Of a stretch of 13,449 nt of DNA, positions 5,460 to 13,071 are shown piece by piece. The notes below the pieces were generated by a model. That model was given only the letters and a program-made list of their open reading frames with translations, searched no databases and had not been told where the DNA came from. The stretch covers positions 1 through 13,449 of the forward strand of contig JAITWN010000149.1 in the NCBI GenBank assembly GCA_031285245.1, written 5' to 3'. Every line of letters starts with the position of its first letter. Within the stretch, counting starts at the first letter, position 1. This DNA is from Chromatiales bacterium. GTDB lineage: Bacteria; Pseudomonadota; Gammaproteobacteria; SZUA-140. Both the position numbers and the translations under genes were made by a program.

Positions 5460-8400
5460 ATGTCTGAAGCCCATCAGATAAAAATGCCGCAGCTCTCCGA
5501 CACCATGCACGAAGGCGTGGTGGTGAGTTGGGAGAAAAACATCGGCGACAAGGTCGAGCGTGGCGATATCGTTGCCACGGTCGAGACCGATAAAGCGATC
5601 ATGGATGTCGAAGTGTTTCGCGACGGCTATCTCTGCGGCCCGCTCGCCGAAATCGGCAGCACCGTGCCTGTCGGTGGCGTCCTTGCCATACTGGTGAAAG
5701 AGGCTGCGGATGTGAGCGCCGATGGCGCTGCCAGTGCGTTGGCTGCGCCAGCTTCATCAGCCCCGCAGGCTGGTGCGCACGGCGACTATGATGAGGCTGA
5801 AAATGCAGGGTCCGCTGCGCATGCGGTGGCTGACGCTCCTGCTACTCCGCAGGGCGCGCTGCATACCATCTCCATGCCGCAGCTCTCTGACACCATGCAC
5901 GAAGGCGTGCTGGTGAGCTGGGAAAAAGCACTTGGCGACAAGATCGAACGCGGCGACATCGTCGCGACCGTCGAGACCGACAAAGCGATCATGGATGTCG
6001 AAGTCTTCCGCGAAGGCTTTCTCTCCGGCCCGATCGCATCGGTCGGCAGTACCGTGCCGGTGGGTGGTGCGCTCGCTTATCTGGTCGAACGCAAAGATCA
6101 GGTCTCTGGTGATGAAGCCAAGCCTGGCGTGCGTGCGGAAAAATCTGCTGCGAAAGAAGCAGCTCGCGTAGCGCCTGCTGCTGCAGCTCCTGTGCGCAGC
6201 GCAGCGCCCGCAAGCAGTGGGCGCGATGTCGCGCCTGCGCCGCGTCCAGCCGGCAAATCCGTCACGCCCTATGCGCGCAAGCTCGCCGCCGAGCGTGGCA
6301 TCGATCTCGCCCGCATCAATGGCACGGGTGCCTTTGGTGAAATCACTGCGGGTGATGTCGAGCGTGCGGCGACGCAAGCGCCGGCCGCGTCCGTTGCTGC
6401 CTTCCCAGCATTCGCCGCCATCGAAGTGCCGGGCAATGGTCGCAAGATGACTTCGCTCGAACGCGCCGTCAGCATCAACATGACGCGCGCCATGACCATG
6501 CCGACGTTCCACGTCACCATGCACGCGCGCCCGGAAGCGCTCACGCGCGCTGCCAAGGCGAATGGCGTGACGCTGACTGTTGCTATCGCCAAAGCCTGTG
6601 CGCTCGCCATGCTCGAGCATCCGCGCATGAACTGGGCTTATCAGCACGAAGACAAGATCGTCGAGCATGATCACGTCGACATCGGCATGGCTGTCACTGC
6701 AGAAGATGGTGGACTCGTCGTGCCGGTGCTGCGTCACTGCGATACCGCGCCGCTCGCCGAACTTGGCACGCAGTGGCAGGAGATGGTGGCGCGCGCGCGC
6801 AAGCGCCGTTTGAAGCCGGAAGAATACGCGGATCCGACCTTCATGATTTCCAACATGGGCATGATGGGCGTGAGCTTCTTCGATGCCATCCCAACGCCTG
6901 GCATGGCGGCGATTCTCGCTATTGGTGCAACTGGCGCCGAGGGCATGCCGCTCACTATCACTGCCGATCATCGCGTCGTTTATGGCGCGCACGTCGGTGC
7001 GTATCTGAGTTCGCTCAAGCGCCTCATCGAACACCCTGAATCGTGGATGTCTACTGGTCCGGCGATTCCTGCGGGCGAGTGGGACTATGATGTGGCAGTG
7101 ATCGGCGGCGGACCGGGCGGTGAAGATTGTGCGCGTGATCTTGCCGGCCATGGTTACAAGGTGGTGATGATCAACGATGCACCGCTGCCGGGTGGCGAAT
7201 GTTTGTGGCGCGGCTGCATTCCTTCCAAAGCCTGGCGCGCGGCCGCTGATCGCGTGCGTGATCGCGCGAGTGATGTGCACCTTGGCGTTGAAGGCACCAC
7301 CAAGCCCAAGCTCAACTGGAAACTGCTCGAAGCCACGCGTCGCAAAGTGCTGGAAACGCGTGGCGACATGGCGCAGAAAACTGATCTCGGCGTGAAGATC
7401 AAACTGGTGCAGGGCTATGCGTCGTTTACCGGCGCGCATGAGCTCGCTATCGATGCTTCCGGCAATAGTAGTGATCCGCATCGCCGCGCCGAGCGTGGCA
7501 AAGATGGAAAAGCGCAGAAGCTGAGTTTCGGCTGCGCGGTCATCGCAACCGGCGCGCCGCCGTTCGTGCCGCCGATTCCGGGCGCGCGTGAAGGTCTTGG
7601 CGAAGGTGGTGGCGTGCTCACCTCGGACACCGTGTGGGGCCTCGCCGATGCGCCGAAGCGTTTGGTCGTCGTGGGTGGTGGCGCGATCGGTCTTGAGATG
7701 GCGCAGATCTTCCAGGACTTCGGCACCGAAGTCACACTGCTCGAAGCGCAGGATCGCATTCTCGCTGAGGTCGAGCCCGAAATCGCCAAGCAGCTCACCG
7801 AAGTGCTGGCGCACGAGCCGCGCCTCAAAGTGTATACCTCGGTCAAGGTCGAACAGATCGAAGGCAAAGCAGGCGCGATGAAGCTTGCGTACAGCGACAC
7901 TGAAGGCAAGCGTCACACGGTCGCTGCCGATTATGTGTTGATGGCAACTGGCAAGCGTCCGGTGCTCGATGGGCTCGGCCTTGAAAAGGCGGGCGTTGCC
8001 AGCGAACGCGGCGTGATCAAAGTCGATGCGGCTTGTCGCACGTCTACGCCGCACATCTTCGCGGTGGGCGATGTCAACGGTGGCTTGATGCTTGCGCACA
8101 CTGCTGGACATCAAGGCCGCGTCGCTGCGATGAACATCGCTGGCGAACAGATGAAATACGATCAGGCGAAAGATTGCGGCGTGATCTTCACGCGTCCGCA
8201 GGCCGCTTTCGTCGGCTTGTCTGCCGAGCAGGCCAAGGCGCGTGGTATCGATGCGGTAGAGGTCAAAGTGCCGATGAGCATCGATGCCAAAGCGATGATC
8301 AACAACGAGACGCACGGCATGATCAAGATCGTTGCCGACAAGCGTTCGCATCGCGTCATAGGCGTGCATCTGCTGGCCGATCATGCGGACACGCTGATCG

Positions 8401-8555
8401 GCGAGGGTGTGCTGATGGTGTCTGCAGGGCTCACGCTGGAGCAGGTGGGCGAAGCGATTCACCCGCACCCGACTCAGACTGAGCTATTTGGCGAACTCGC
8501 GCGTCGTTTGCTGTCGCGTCTGCGCCGCAGCGAAAAAATGGCGACGAAGAAATAA
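5460..8555 (+). CDS. pdhC/lpdA: fused E2-E3 of pyruvate dehydrogenase: dihydrolipoyl acetyltransferase / dihydrolipoyl dehydrogenase
   Basis: This 1031-residue protein combines two enzymes. Two lipoyl domains (about 5-80 and 135-210) carry the lysines Lys45 and Lys175 in VETDKAIMD. An Ala/Pro-rich linker leads to the peripheral-subunit-binding domain (268-301, VTPYARKLAAERGIDL). The acyltransferase domain (about 325-530) has DHRVVYG with His504. A linker of about 12 residues follows, then a complete E3 (541-1031). E3 shows an FAD Rossmann motif GGGPGG (549-554), redox disulfide Cys581/Cys586 in CLWRGCIPSK, NAD motif GGGAIG (739-744), second FAD motif near AVGD (868-871), and active-site His1003 with Glu1008 in HPHPTQTE. 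ATG 5460 has AGAGGA just upstream; a TTG at 5445 is less likely. The frame is uninterrupted through the junction, so this is a true fusion. argG follows after 34 nt. Confidence 0.95.
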   Translation: MSEAHQIKMPQLSDTMHEGVVVSWEKNIGDKVERGDIVATVETDKAIMDVEVFRDGYLCGPLAEIGSTVPVGGVLAILVKEAADVSADGAASALAAPASSAPQAGAHGDYDEAENAGSAAHAVADAPATPQGALHTISMPQLSDTMHEGVLVSWEKALGDKIERGDIVATVETDKAIMDVEVFREGFLSGPIASVGSTVPVGGALAYLVERKDQVSGDEAKPGVRAEKSAAKEAARVAPAAAAPVRSAAPASSGRDVAPAPRPAGKSVTPYARKLAAERGIDLARINGTGAFGEITAGDVERAATQAPAASVAAFPAFAAIEVPGNGRKMTSLERAVSINMTRAMTMPTFHVTMHARPEALTRAAKANGVTLTVAIAKACALAMLEHPRMNWAYQHEDKIVEHDHVDIGMAVTAEDGGLVVPVLRHCDTAPLAELGTQWQEMVARARKRRLKPEEYADPTFMISNMGMMGVSFFDAIPTPGMAAILAIGATGAEGMPLTITADHRVVYGAHVGAYLSSLKRLIEHPESWMSTGPAIPAGEWDYDVAVIGGGPGGEDCARDLAGHGYKVVMINDAPLPGGECLWRGCIPSKAWRAAADRVRDRASDVHLGVEGTTKPKLNWKLLEATRRKVLETRGDMAQKTDLGVKIKLVQGYASFTGAHELAIDASGNSSDPHRRAERGKDGKAQKLSFGCAVIATGAPPFVPPIPGAREGLGEGGGVLTSDTVWGLADAPKRLVVVGGGAIGLEMAQIFQDFGTEVTLLEAQDRILAEVEPEIAKQLTEVLAHEPRLKVYTSVKVEQIEGKAGAMKLAYSDTEGKRHTVAADYVLMATGKRPVLDGLGLEKAGVASERGVIKVDAACRTSTPHIFAVGDVNGGLMLAHTAGHQGRVAAMNIAGEQMKYDQAKDCGVIFTRPQAAFVGLSAEQAKARGIDAVEVKVPMSIDAKAMINNETHGMIKIVADKRSHRVIGVHLLADHADTLIGEGVLMVSAGLTLEQVGEAIHPHPTQTELFGELARRLLSRLRRSEKMATKK
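5484..6068 (+). repeat. tandem duplication of the lipoyl-domain coding segment
   Basis: The segments 5484-5678 (residues 9-73) and 5874-6068 (residues 139-203) are direct repeats offset by exactly 390 nt. By hand count 55 of 65 residues are identical, and the nucleotide match is also high around the lipoylation site. Between them lies an Ala/Pro-rich linker (about 80-134). This suggests a fairly recent domain duplication or continuing gene conversion. Confidence 0.85.
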
Positions 8556-8589
8556 GCATCGACCCAAAATCTTTCTGGAAAAAAAACAT

Positions 8590-9807
8590 ATGTCACAGGT
8601 AAAGAAAGTTGTCTTGGCCTATTCCGGAGGACTCGATACCTCTGTCATTTTGAAGTGGCTACAAGAGAACTATGGCTGTGAGGTTGTTACTTTCACTGCC
8701 GACATCGGTCAGGGCGAAGAGCTCGAACCGGCGCGTGCCAAAGCGAAACTGCTCGGCGTGAAGGAAATTCACATCGATGATCTGCGCGAAGAGTTCGCGC
8801 GCGATTTCGTGTTTCCGATGTTTCGCGCCAACGCGCTTTATGAAGGCGAATACCTGCTCGGCACGTCGATCGCGCGGCCGTTGATCGCCAAGCGTCTGGT
8901 TGAGATCGCCATCGAGTGCGGTGCTGATGCGGTCTCGCACGGCGCCACCGGCAAGGGCAACGATCAGGTGCGCTTCGAGCTCGGCGCTTATGCGCTGCGC
9001 CCTGATATCCGTATCATTGCACCGTGGCGCGAATGGGATCTGCTTTCGCGTGAAAAGCTGCTGGCTTACGCCGAGCGCAATGGCATTCCGGTCGAGGCCA
9101 AGCGCAAGGGCGGCTCGCCTTACTCGATGGACGCCAATCTGCTGCATATTTCCTATGAAGGCGGTCCGCTCGAAGATCCGTGGAACGAGCCCGAAGTATC
9201 GATGTGGCGCTGGACGCGCGCGGCGGAAGAGGCGCCCGCGCAGCCGATTTATCTCGAACTCGACTACGAGCGTGGCGACATCGTTGCTATCGATGGTCGT
9301 CGTCTGTCGCCAGCTACGGTAATGGCAGAGCTCAACCGCATCGCCGGTGAGCACGGCATTGGTCGTCTCGATCTGGTGGAAAATCGCTACGTCGGCATGA
9401 AGTCACGCGGTTGTTATGAAACGCCGGCCGGTACGGTGATGCTGAAAGCGCATCGCGCGATCGAGTCGATCACGCTCGATCGCGAAGTGGCGCATCTCAA
9501 GGATGATCTGATGCCGCGCTACGCCAGCCTGATCTACAACGGCTACTGGTGGAGTCCGGAGCGTCGCATGCTGCAAGAGATGATCGATGCCTCGCAGGAA
9601 CACGTCAATGGCAAGGTTCGCGTCAAGCTGTATAAAGGCGCGGTCAGCGTGGTTGGGCGCAGGTCAGAGCGCGACAGTCTGTTTGATCCGACGATTGCAA
9701 CGTTTGAAGATGACGCCGGCAAGTATCAGCAGCGTGATGCCGAAGGTTTCATCAAGCTGAACGCCTTGCGCATGCGTATCGCCGCGCGTTTGCGCGACAA
9801 GAAGTGA
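8590..9807 (+). CDS. argG: argininosuccinate synthase
   Basis: The 405-residue enzyme condenses citrulline and aspartate with ATP to make argininosuccinate, the penultimate step of arginine synthesis, in the cytosol. It shows the N-type ATP pyrophosphatase P-loop AYSGGLDTSV (9-18), the HGATGKGNDQVRFE segment (res 117-130), KRKGGSPYSMDANLL (174-188) and YVGMKSRGCYETPAG (264-278). The length is normal for the family. An upstream in-frame start at 8488 lies inside the E2-E3 gene and is rejected; MSQVKKVVLAYSGG at ATG 8590 matches the family's N-terminus. The Shine-Dalgarno is weak (GGAA about 8-10 nt upstream in an A-run). The 34-nt gap suggests read-through from the pdh operon. Confidence 0.97.
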   Translation: MSQVKKVVLAYSGGLDTSVILKWLQENYGCEVVTFTADIGQGEELEPARAKAKLLGVKEIHIDDLREEFARDFVFPMFRANALYEGEYLLGTSIARPLIAKRLVEIAIECGADAVSHGATGKGNDQVRFELGAYALRPDIRIIAPWREWDLLSREKLLAYAERNGIPVEAKRKGGSPYSMDANLLHISYEGGPLEDPWNEPEVSMWRWTRAAEEAPAQPIYLELDYERGDIVAIDGRRLSPATVMAELNRIAGEHGIGRLDLVENRYVGMKSRGCYETPAGTVMLKAHRAIESITLDREVAHLKDDLMPRYASLIYNGYWWSPERRMLQEMIDASQEHVNGKVRVKLYKGAVSVVGRRSERDSLFDPTIATFEDDAGKYQQRDAEGFIKLNALRMRIAARLRDKK

Positions 9808-9816
9808 GCATGAACC

Positions 9817-10203
9817 ATGCGCATTCTGCACACCATGATCCGCGTCGGTGAACTTGAGCGCTCGCTCAAGTTCTATACCGAAGTGCTCGGCATGCGCATG
9901 CTGCGGCGGCAGGATTATCCGGAGGGGCGTTTCACGCTCGCGTTCATCGGCTATGGCGCGGAATCAGAAAACGCAGTGATCGAGCTGACGCATAATTGGG
10001 ATACTGCGTCTTATGATCTCGGTAATGGCTTCGGTCATATCGCGCTCGAAGTGGAGAATGCAGCTGCAGCGTGTGCAGAGATTCGTCAGCGTGGCGGCAA
10101 GGTCGTGCGCGAAGCTGGGCCGATGAAGCACGGCACGACGGTGATCGCGTTTGTCGAAGATCCAGATGGCTATCGCATCGAGCTGATCGAGAGGAAATCT
10201 TGA
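9817..10203 (+). CDS. gloA: lactoylglutathione lyase (glyoxalase I)
   Basis: The 128-residue enzyme isomerises the methylglyoxal-glutathione hemithioacetal to S-lactoylglutathione. It is nearly co-linear with E. coli GloA, and the four metal ligands sit at the same numbers: His5, Glu56, His74 and Glu122. The short length and lack of the eukaryotic-type insertions fit the Ni/Co-activated bacterial class. Flanking motifs RVGELERSLKFY (9-20), GFGHIALEVENAA (71-83) and AFVEDPDGYRIELIE (111-125) are clear. It begins 9 nt after argG, and its stop overlaps the start of the next gene by one base, so it is probably cotranscribed with both. The Shine-Dalgarno is weak (GAAGTGA, overlapping the argG stop). 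Confidence 0.96.
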   Translation: MRILHTMIRVGELERSLKFYTEVLGMRMLRRQDYPEGRFTLAFIGYGAESENAVIELTHNWDTASYDLGNGFGHIALEVENAAAACAEIRQRGGKVVREAGPMKHGTTVIAFVEDPDGYRIELIERKS

Positions 10204-10622
10204 TGTTGCCCTCGATATCGACTTCGCGTTGTGCGCTTGCGCTGCTCGCAGCGCTCACGATTGCCGGCTGCACGGATTGGTCCAATGCCGCGCGTGCAAC
10301 GGTTGGCGAATATATTTTGTTGCTCAAGACTGACCCTGCGCCAGCGCAGGTTGGTCGTACGGCAACGCTTTCCCTCGGTATCCACGATGCGCGCGATCGC
10401 ACCGTGCGCGCCTGCGTGGCGAGCCTCAGGCAGTTCATGCCAGAGCATGAAATGAGCAGCGACGATACGCTCGTGCGTATGGAGGAAACGCGCTCTGGCG
10501 TTTACTCCGCCAAGAGCGCTGAGTTTTCCATGGGCGGAGATTGGCGCATCGAAGTCAGCTTTGACTGCGGCAGCGCGCCACAGCAGGCGCACTTCGATTT
10601 ACATCTTGACTGGCCGGAATGA
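10203..10622 (+). CDS. YtkA-like domain lipoprotein
   Basis: The 139-residue product has a lipoprotein signal peptide ending in LTIAGC, with Cys23 as the predicted lipidated residue and Thr24 next to it (not the Asp retention signal). The mature part resembles the YtkA-like beta-sandwich fold: paired strands LLKTDPAPAQVGRTATLSL (38-56), a Met/His-containing segment FMPEHEMS (77-84), then SGVYSAK and FSMGGDWRIEV (111-121). Related domains occur in envelope proteins, some linked to copper handling, but the metal role is not proven here. Met78, His81 and Met83 are candidate ligands. The start overlaps the gloA stop (TGATG) with GAGAGGAAA just upstream, and the stop overlaps the next start (ATGA), so the gene is tightly coupled on both sides. 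Confidence 0.7.
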   Translation: MLPSISTSRCALALLAALTIAGCTDWSNAARATVGEYILLLKTDPAPAQVGRTATLSLGIHDARDRTVRACVASLRQFMPEHEMSSDDTLVRMEETRSGVYSAKSAEFSMGGDWRIEVSFDCGSAPQQAHFDLHLDWPE

Positions 10623-12373
10623 GCGGTTCCCTGCATCGCAGACTTTCTTTTTTTCTGTTTATCCTTCTTGTTGTCTTGTTTCCTGCCGTGCAGAGCGCGA
10701 CCGCGGCGCTTCGCGTGCCTGGAGACTATCGCACCGTTGCCGCAGCGCTTGATGCCATCCAAGGTGGCTTGATCTCGGAGCGCGAAATAGTACTTGGGCG
10801 CGGCACCTGGAATGAAGCCATCACGCTCTCCAGCAGTCTGCCTCCTGGCGTCATCCTGCGCGGCGAAGAAACGGCGCGCACTATCATGAGTTCGAGCATC
10901 ACGGTTGCCGGTGCCATCAATGAGCGCATCAGCTATTTCACTTTTACCAGCAGCAGTCCCGGCGTGAACATCGAGTCTGGCACGGTGACGGTGGCGAACA
11001 ACATCTTTCGCTATGACACCGGCAGCACCGCACTGACCGTTGTCTCAGCCCAGCCGACTATCACTAACAATGTTTTCGTCGGCGGCACGGCGATCGCTGC
11101 CGCGGGCAATGTTGTTGCCGTCGAGAGCAATGCTTTCATCAATACCGATAACAGCGTGCGCGATGGCGAGCTTGGCACAAGTATTTCGAACAACGCTTTC
11201 TTTGGTGTTGATGCCATTGGTGAGAACAGAGTCACCAGTGATCCTCTCTTTGTCGGTAACAACGATTTCCATCTGCGCGCGGGCTCGCCATTGATCGATG
11301 CTGGCATTGGCACCGACATCTTTGATGGCAGCACGGCTGACATTGGCGCTTATGGCGGAGAGTTCTCTGATGTCATCCCGCAAGTCGTGCAGGATTTGAG
11401 CGTGGTATCCGTACAAAATGACGGCCAGGAGAATACCGCTGAACTGCGCTGGTCTCCCAACCTCTGGTATCTGACCGGCGGTTATCGCCTCTATTACGAC
11501 ACCGAGGCGGGCGCGCCCTATGGCGGCACCGGTATCGATCAAGGCAATTCACCGATCGATGTGGGTGACGTAAGCAGCATTACGCTGAGCGGTTTGCGCA
11601 ACCTTGACCCCGATGTTGCGCAGCTTGCAGCGCCCGAGCTTGTGCGGCCACAGCCGCAGAATACTGCGCTGGTGCTGAGCTGGTCCGCAGTGACTGGTGC
11701 TACCGGCTACGCAGTCCATTACCGCGCAGATAACGATGCAGATAACGATAATGAAGAGCACACCGTCGATGTAGGTAACGTGCTCAGTTACACGCTCTCT
11801 GGTCTCGTGAATGGCGTTGATTACCATCTGCGCGTGAGTGCTTATGCGCAGGGCGCTTATTACTTCGTCGTGACCTCATATCCTCAATTCGATACTGCGG
11901 TGGAAGGGGAATTCTCCAGCGAAGCGCTGGCTCCAGTTGGCCCGCGTGTTGAAGGGCCACTCTCGAATGAGGTCGTTGATTTCCCTGAAGCGATCGAAGT
12001 CTTTCCCGGGCTGCCAGATAAGCATGGCGGCTGCTTCATCGCTACGGCCGCTTATGGTTTTTACGGCGCGGATGAAGTGCGTTTGCTGCGTCGTTTTCGC
12101 GATCACTATCTGCTCACCAACGCGCCGGGACGTGCGTTCGTCGCTTGGTACTATGAGCACAGTCCGCACTGGGCAAAGACTGTGCGCGATACGCCACTGC
12201 TTAAATCACTGGTGCGTGTCGCGCTCATGCCGGCCATCGCGCTTGCTGCGTTCTTGTTCTACGTGCCAGCGGCAGTGCAGGGCATAGTACTGCTGCTCGC
12301 ACTGCTGCTGTGGGTCGGTTATGTCGCGTGTCGATTGCGTGCAGCATTGGCAAGTATGGAGAAAACAGCATGA
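10619..12373 (+). CDS. secreted beta-helix/FN3 protein with CFI-box C-terminal domain
   Basis: The 584-residue product begins with a signal peptide (about 1-28; hydrophobic core 10-23). Residues 35-250 look like a right-handed parallel beta-helix, with repeated ITNNVF, VESNAF and ISNNAF turns and a closing segment containing SPLIDAG (223-229). Two fibronectin-III-like stretches follow (about 255-330 and 338-435), the second with an acidic insert DNDADNDNEE (371-380). The C-terminus (471-584) is a CFI-box domain: GCFIATAAYG with Cys472, then VRLLRRFRD, YYEHSPHWA, and two hydrophobic segments (about 533-572) that should anchor it in a membrane, ending in a short basic/polar tail. No catalytic residues of a carbohydrate-active enzyme could be assigned. 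Its ATGA overlaps on both sides tie it to the lipoprotein and the beta-barrel gene. The function is unknown. Confidence 0.75.
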   Translation: MSGSLHRRLSFFLFILLVVLFPAVQSATAALRVPGDYRTVAAALDAIQGGLISEREIVLGRGTWNEAITLSSSLPPGVILRGEETARTIMSSSITVAGAINERISYFTFTSSSPGVNIESGTVTVANNIFRYDTGSTALTVVSAQPTITNNVFVGGTAIAAAGNVVAVESNAFINTDNSVRDGELGTSISNNAFFGVDAIGENRVTSDPLFVGNNDFHLRAGSPLIDAGIGTDIFDGSTADIGAYGGEFSDVIPQVVQDLSVVSVQNDGQENTAELRWSPNLWYLTGGYRLYYDTEAGAPYGGTGIDQGNSPIDVGDVSSITLSGLRNLDPDVAQLAAPELVRPQPQNTALVLSWSAVTGATGYAVHYRADNDADNDNEEHTVDVGNVLSYTLSGLVNGVDYHLRVSAYAQGAYYFVVTSYPQFDTAVEGEFSSEALAPVGPRVEGPLSNEVVDFPEAIEVFPGLPDKHGGCFIATAAYGFYGADEVRLLRRFRDHYLLTNAPGRAFVAWYYEHSPHWAKTVRDTPLLKSLVRVALMPAIALAAFLFYVPAAVQGIVLLLALLLWVGYVACRLRAALASMEKTA

Positions 12374-12990
12374 ATCGCCGCGTGTTGGCGCTGCTGCTGT
12401 CGCTGGCGGCATGTGCTAATGCACTCGCCGATGATGTACCGCGCTGGGCATTTGAAATCAAAGGCGGTGTACAACGCAGCGCCATGGCGCAGTGGCGCGA
12501 ATTTTACGACGACAATCGCATGCCAATATATGCTTTCGGCATTGGCTACAAGCCGTGGCGACCGCTCGAAATCGGCATCGACACCGCATATTTACAGGAC
12601 CGCGGCCACGGCTTTGCTCCCGGACATGGCGAAGCGGCCGGAAATGTTCGCTACCGTTTGATACCCGTGCACCTATCACTCACTGCACGCGCAGTCTTCG
12701 ATGAAGACCAGTGGCTGGTGCCATACGCTGGTATCGCCCTTGGCCGCTACGCCTACCGCATGGACATCAGCGGACAAAACGGCATCAGCGGTGCAACCAA
12801 CGGCGAGCGTTATCGCATCGGCTTGCAACTGCTGCTAGACCACATCGAGCCGAGCGCCGCCGAAGGCATGCAAACCTACGGCATCGACAACACCTACTTC
12901 TTCCTGGAGTACCAGGAGTCAAAAGCTAAAATCGCGGGAAGTGATCTTGGTGGGAAGGCTTGGCTGGGTGGGTTGTTGTTGGAGTTTTGA
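12370..12990 (+). CDS. small outer-membrane beta-barrel-like protein
   Basis: The 206-residue product has a signal peptide with a plausible signal peptidase I site after ALA (20). Its body alternates polar and hydrophobic residues as in beta-strands (AFEIKGGVQR, YAFGIGYKPW, LEIGIDTAYL, YRLIPVHLSLTARAVF, VPYAGIALGRYAYRM, YFFLEYQ, AWLGGLLLEF). It ends in the C-terminal Phe typical of outer-membrane barrels that BamA recognises. The repeat count suggests about eight strands, like OmpW/OmpA-type barrels. A lipobox-like LAAC (12-15) in the signal peptide makes a lipoprotein an alternative. The start overlaps the stop of the CFI-box gene (ATGA), and GGAG lies 8 nt upstream. No intrinsic terminator follows; only a 10-bp palindrome CTAGCGCTAG near 13000. 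Confidence 0.7.
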   Translation: MNRRVLALLLSLAACANALADDVPRWAFEIKGGVQRSAMAQWREFYDDNRMPIYAFGIGYKPWRPLEIGIDTAYLQDRGHGFAPGHGEAAGNVRYRLIPVHLSLTARAVFDEDQWLVPYAGIALGRYAYRMDISGQNGISGATNGERYRIGLQLLLDHIEPSAAEGMQTYGIDNTYFFLEYQESKAKIAGSDLGGKAWLGGLLLEF

Positions 12991-13071
12991 AGCGACAAGC
13001 TAGCGCTAGTACTTCAATTGGGCAGTGGTGGTTGATGGAAAGTTGAAAAGCTTGGGCATGGCATCTGAAAC

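Noticed and set aside
5757..8468. A 903-codon open frame antisense to the E2-E3 gene
   Set aside because: It is composed of residues typical of antisense reading of GC-rich genes (many His, Arg, Asp) and shows no known domain, while the plus strand has an unambiguous multi-domain enzyme.
8488..8589. An upstream start for argG inside the E2-E3 gene
   Set aside because: The added 34 residues overlap the E3 C-terminus and are not part of the argininosuccinate synthase family; ATG 8590 gives the normal N-terminus.
10071..10202. An upstream start for the lipoprotein gene inside gloA
   Set aside because: The signal peptide and lipobox begin at ATG 10203, which also has a Shine-Dalgarno and a typical TGATG overlap.
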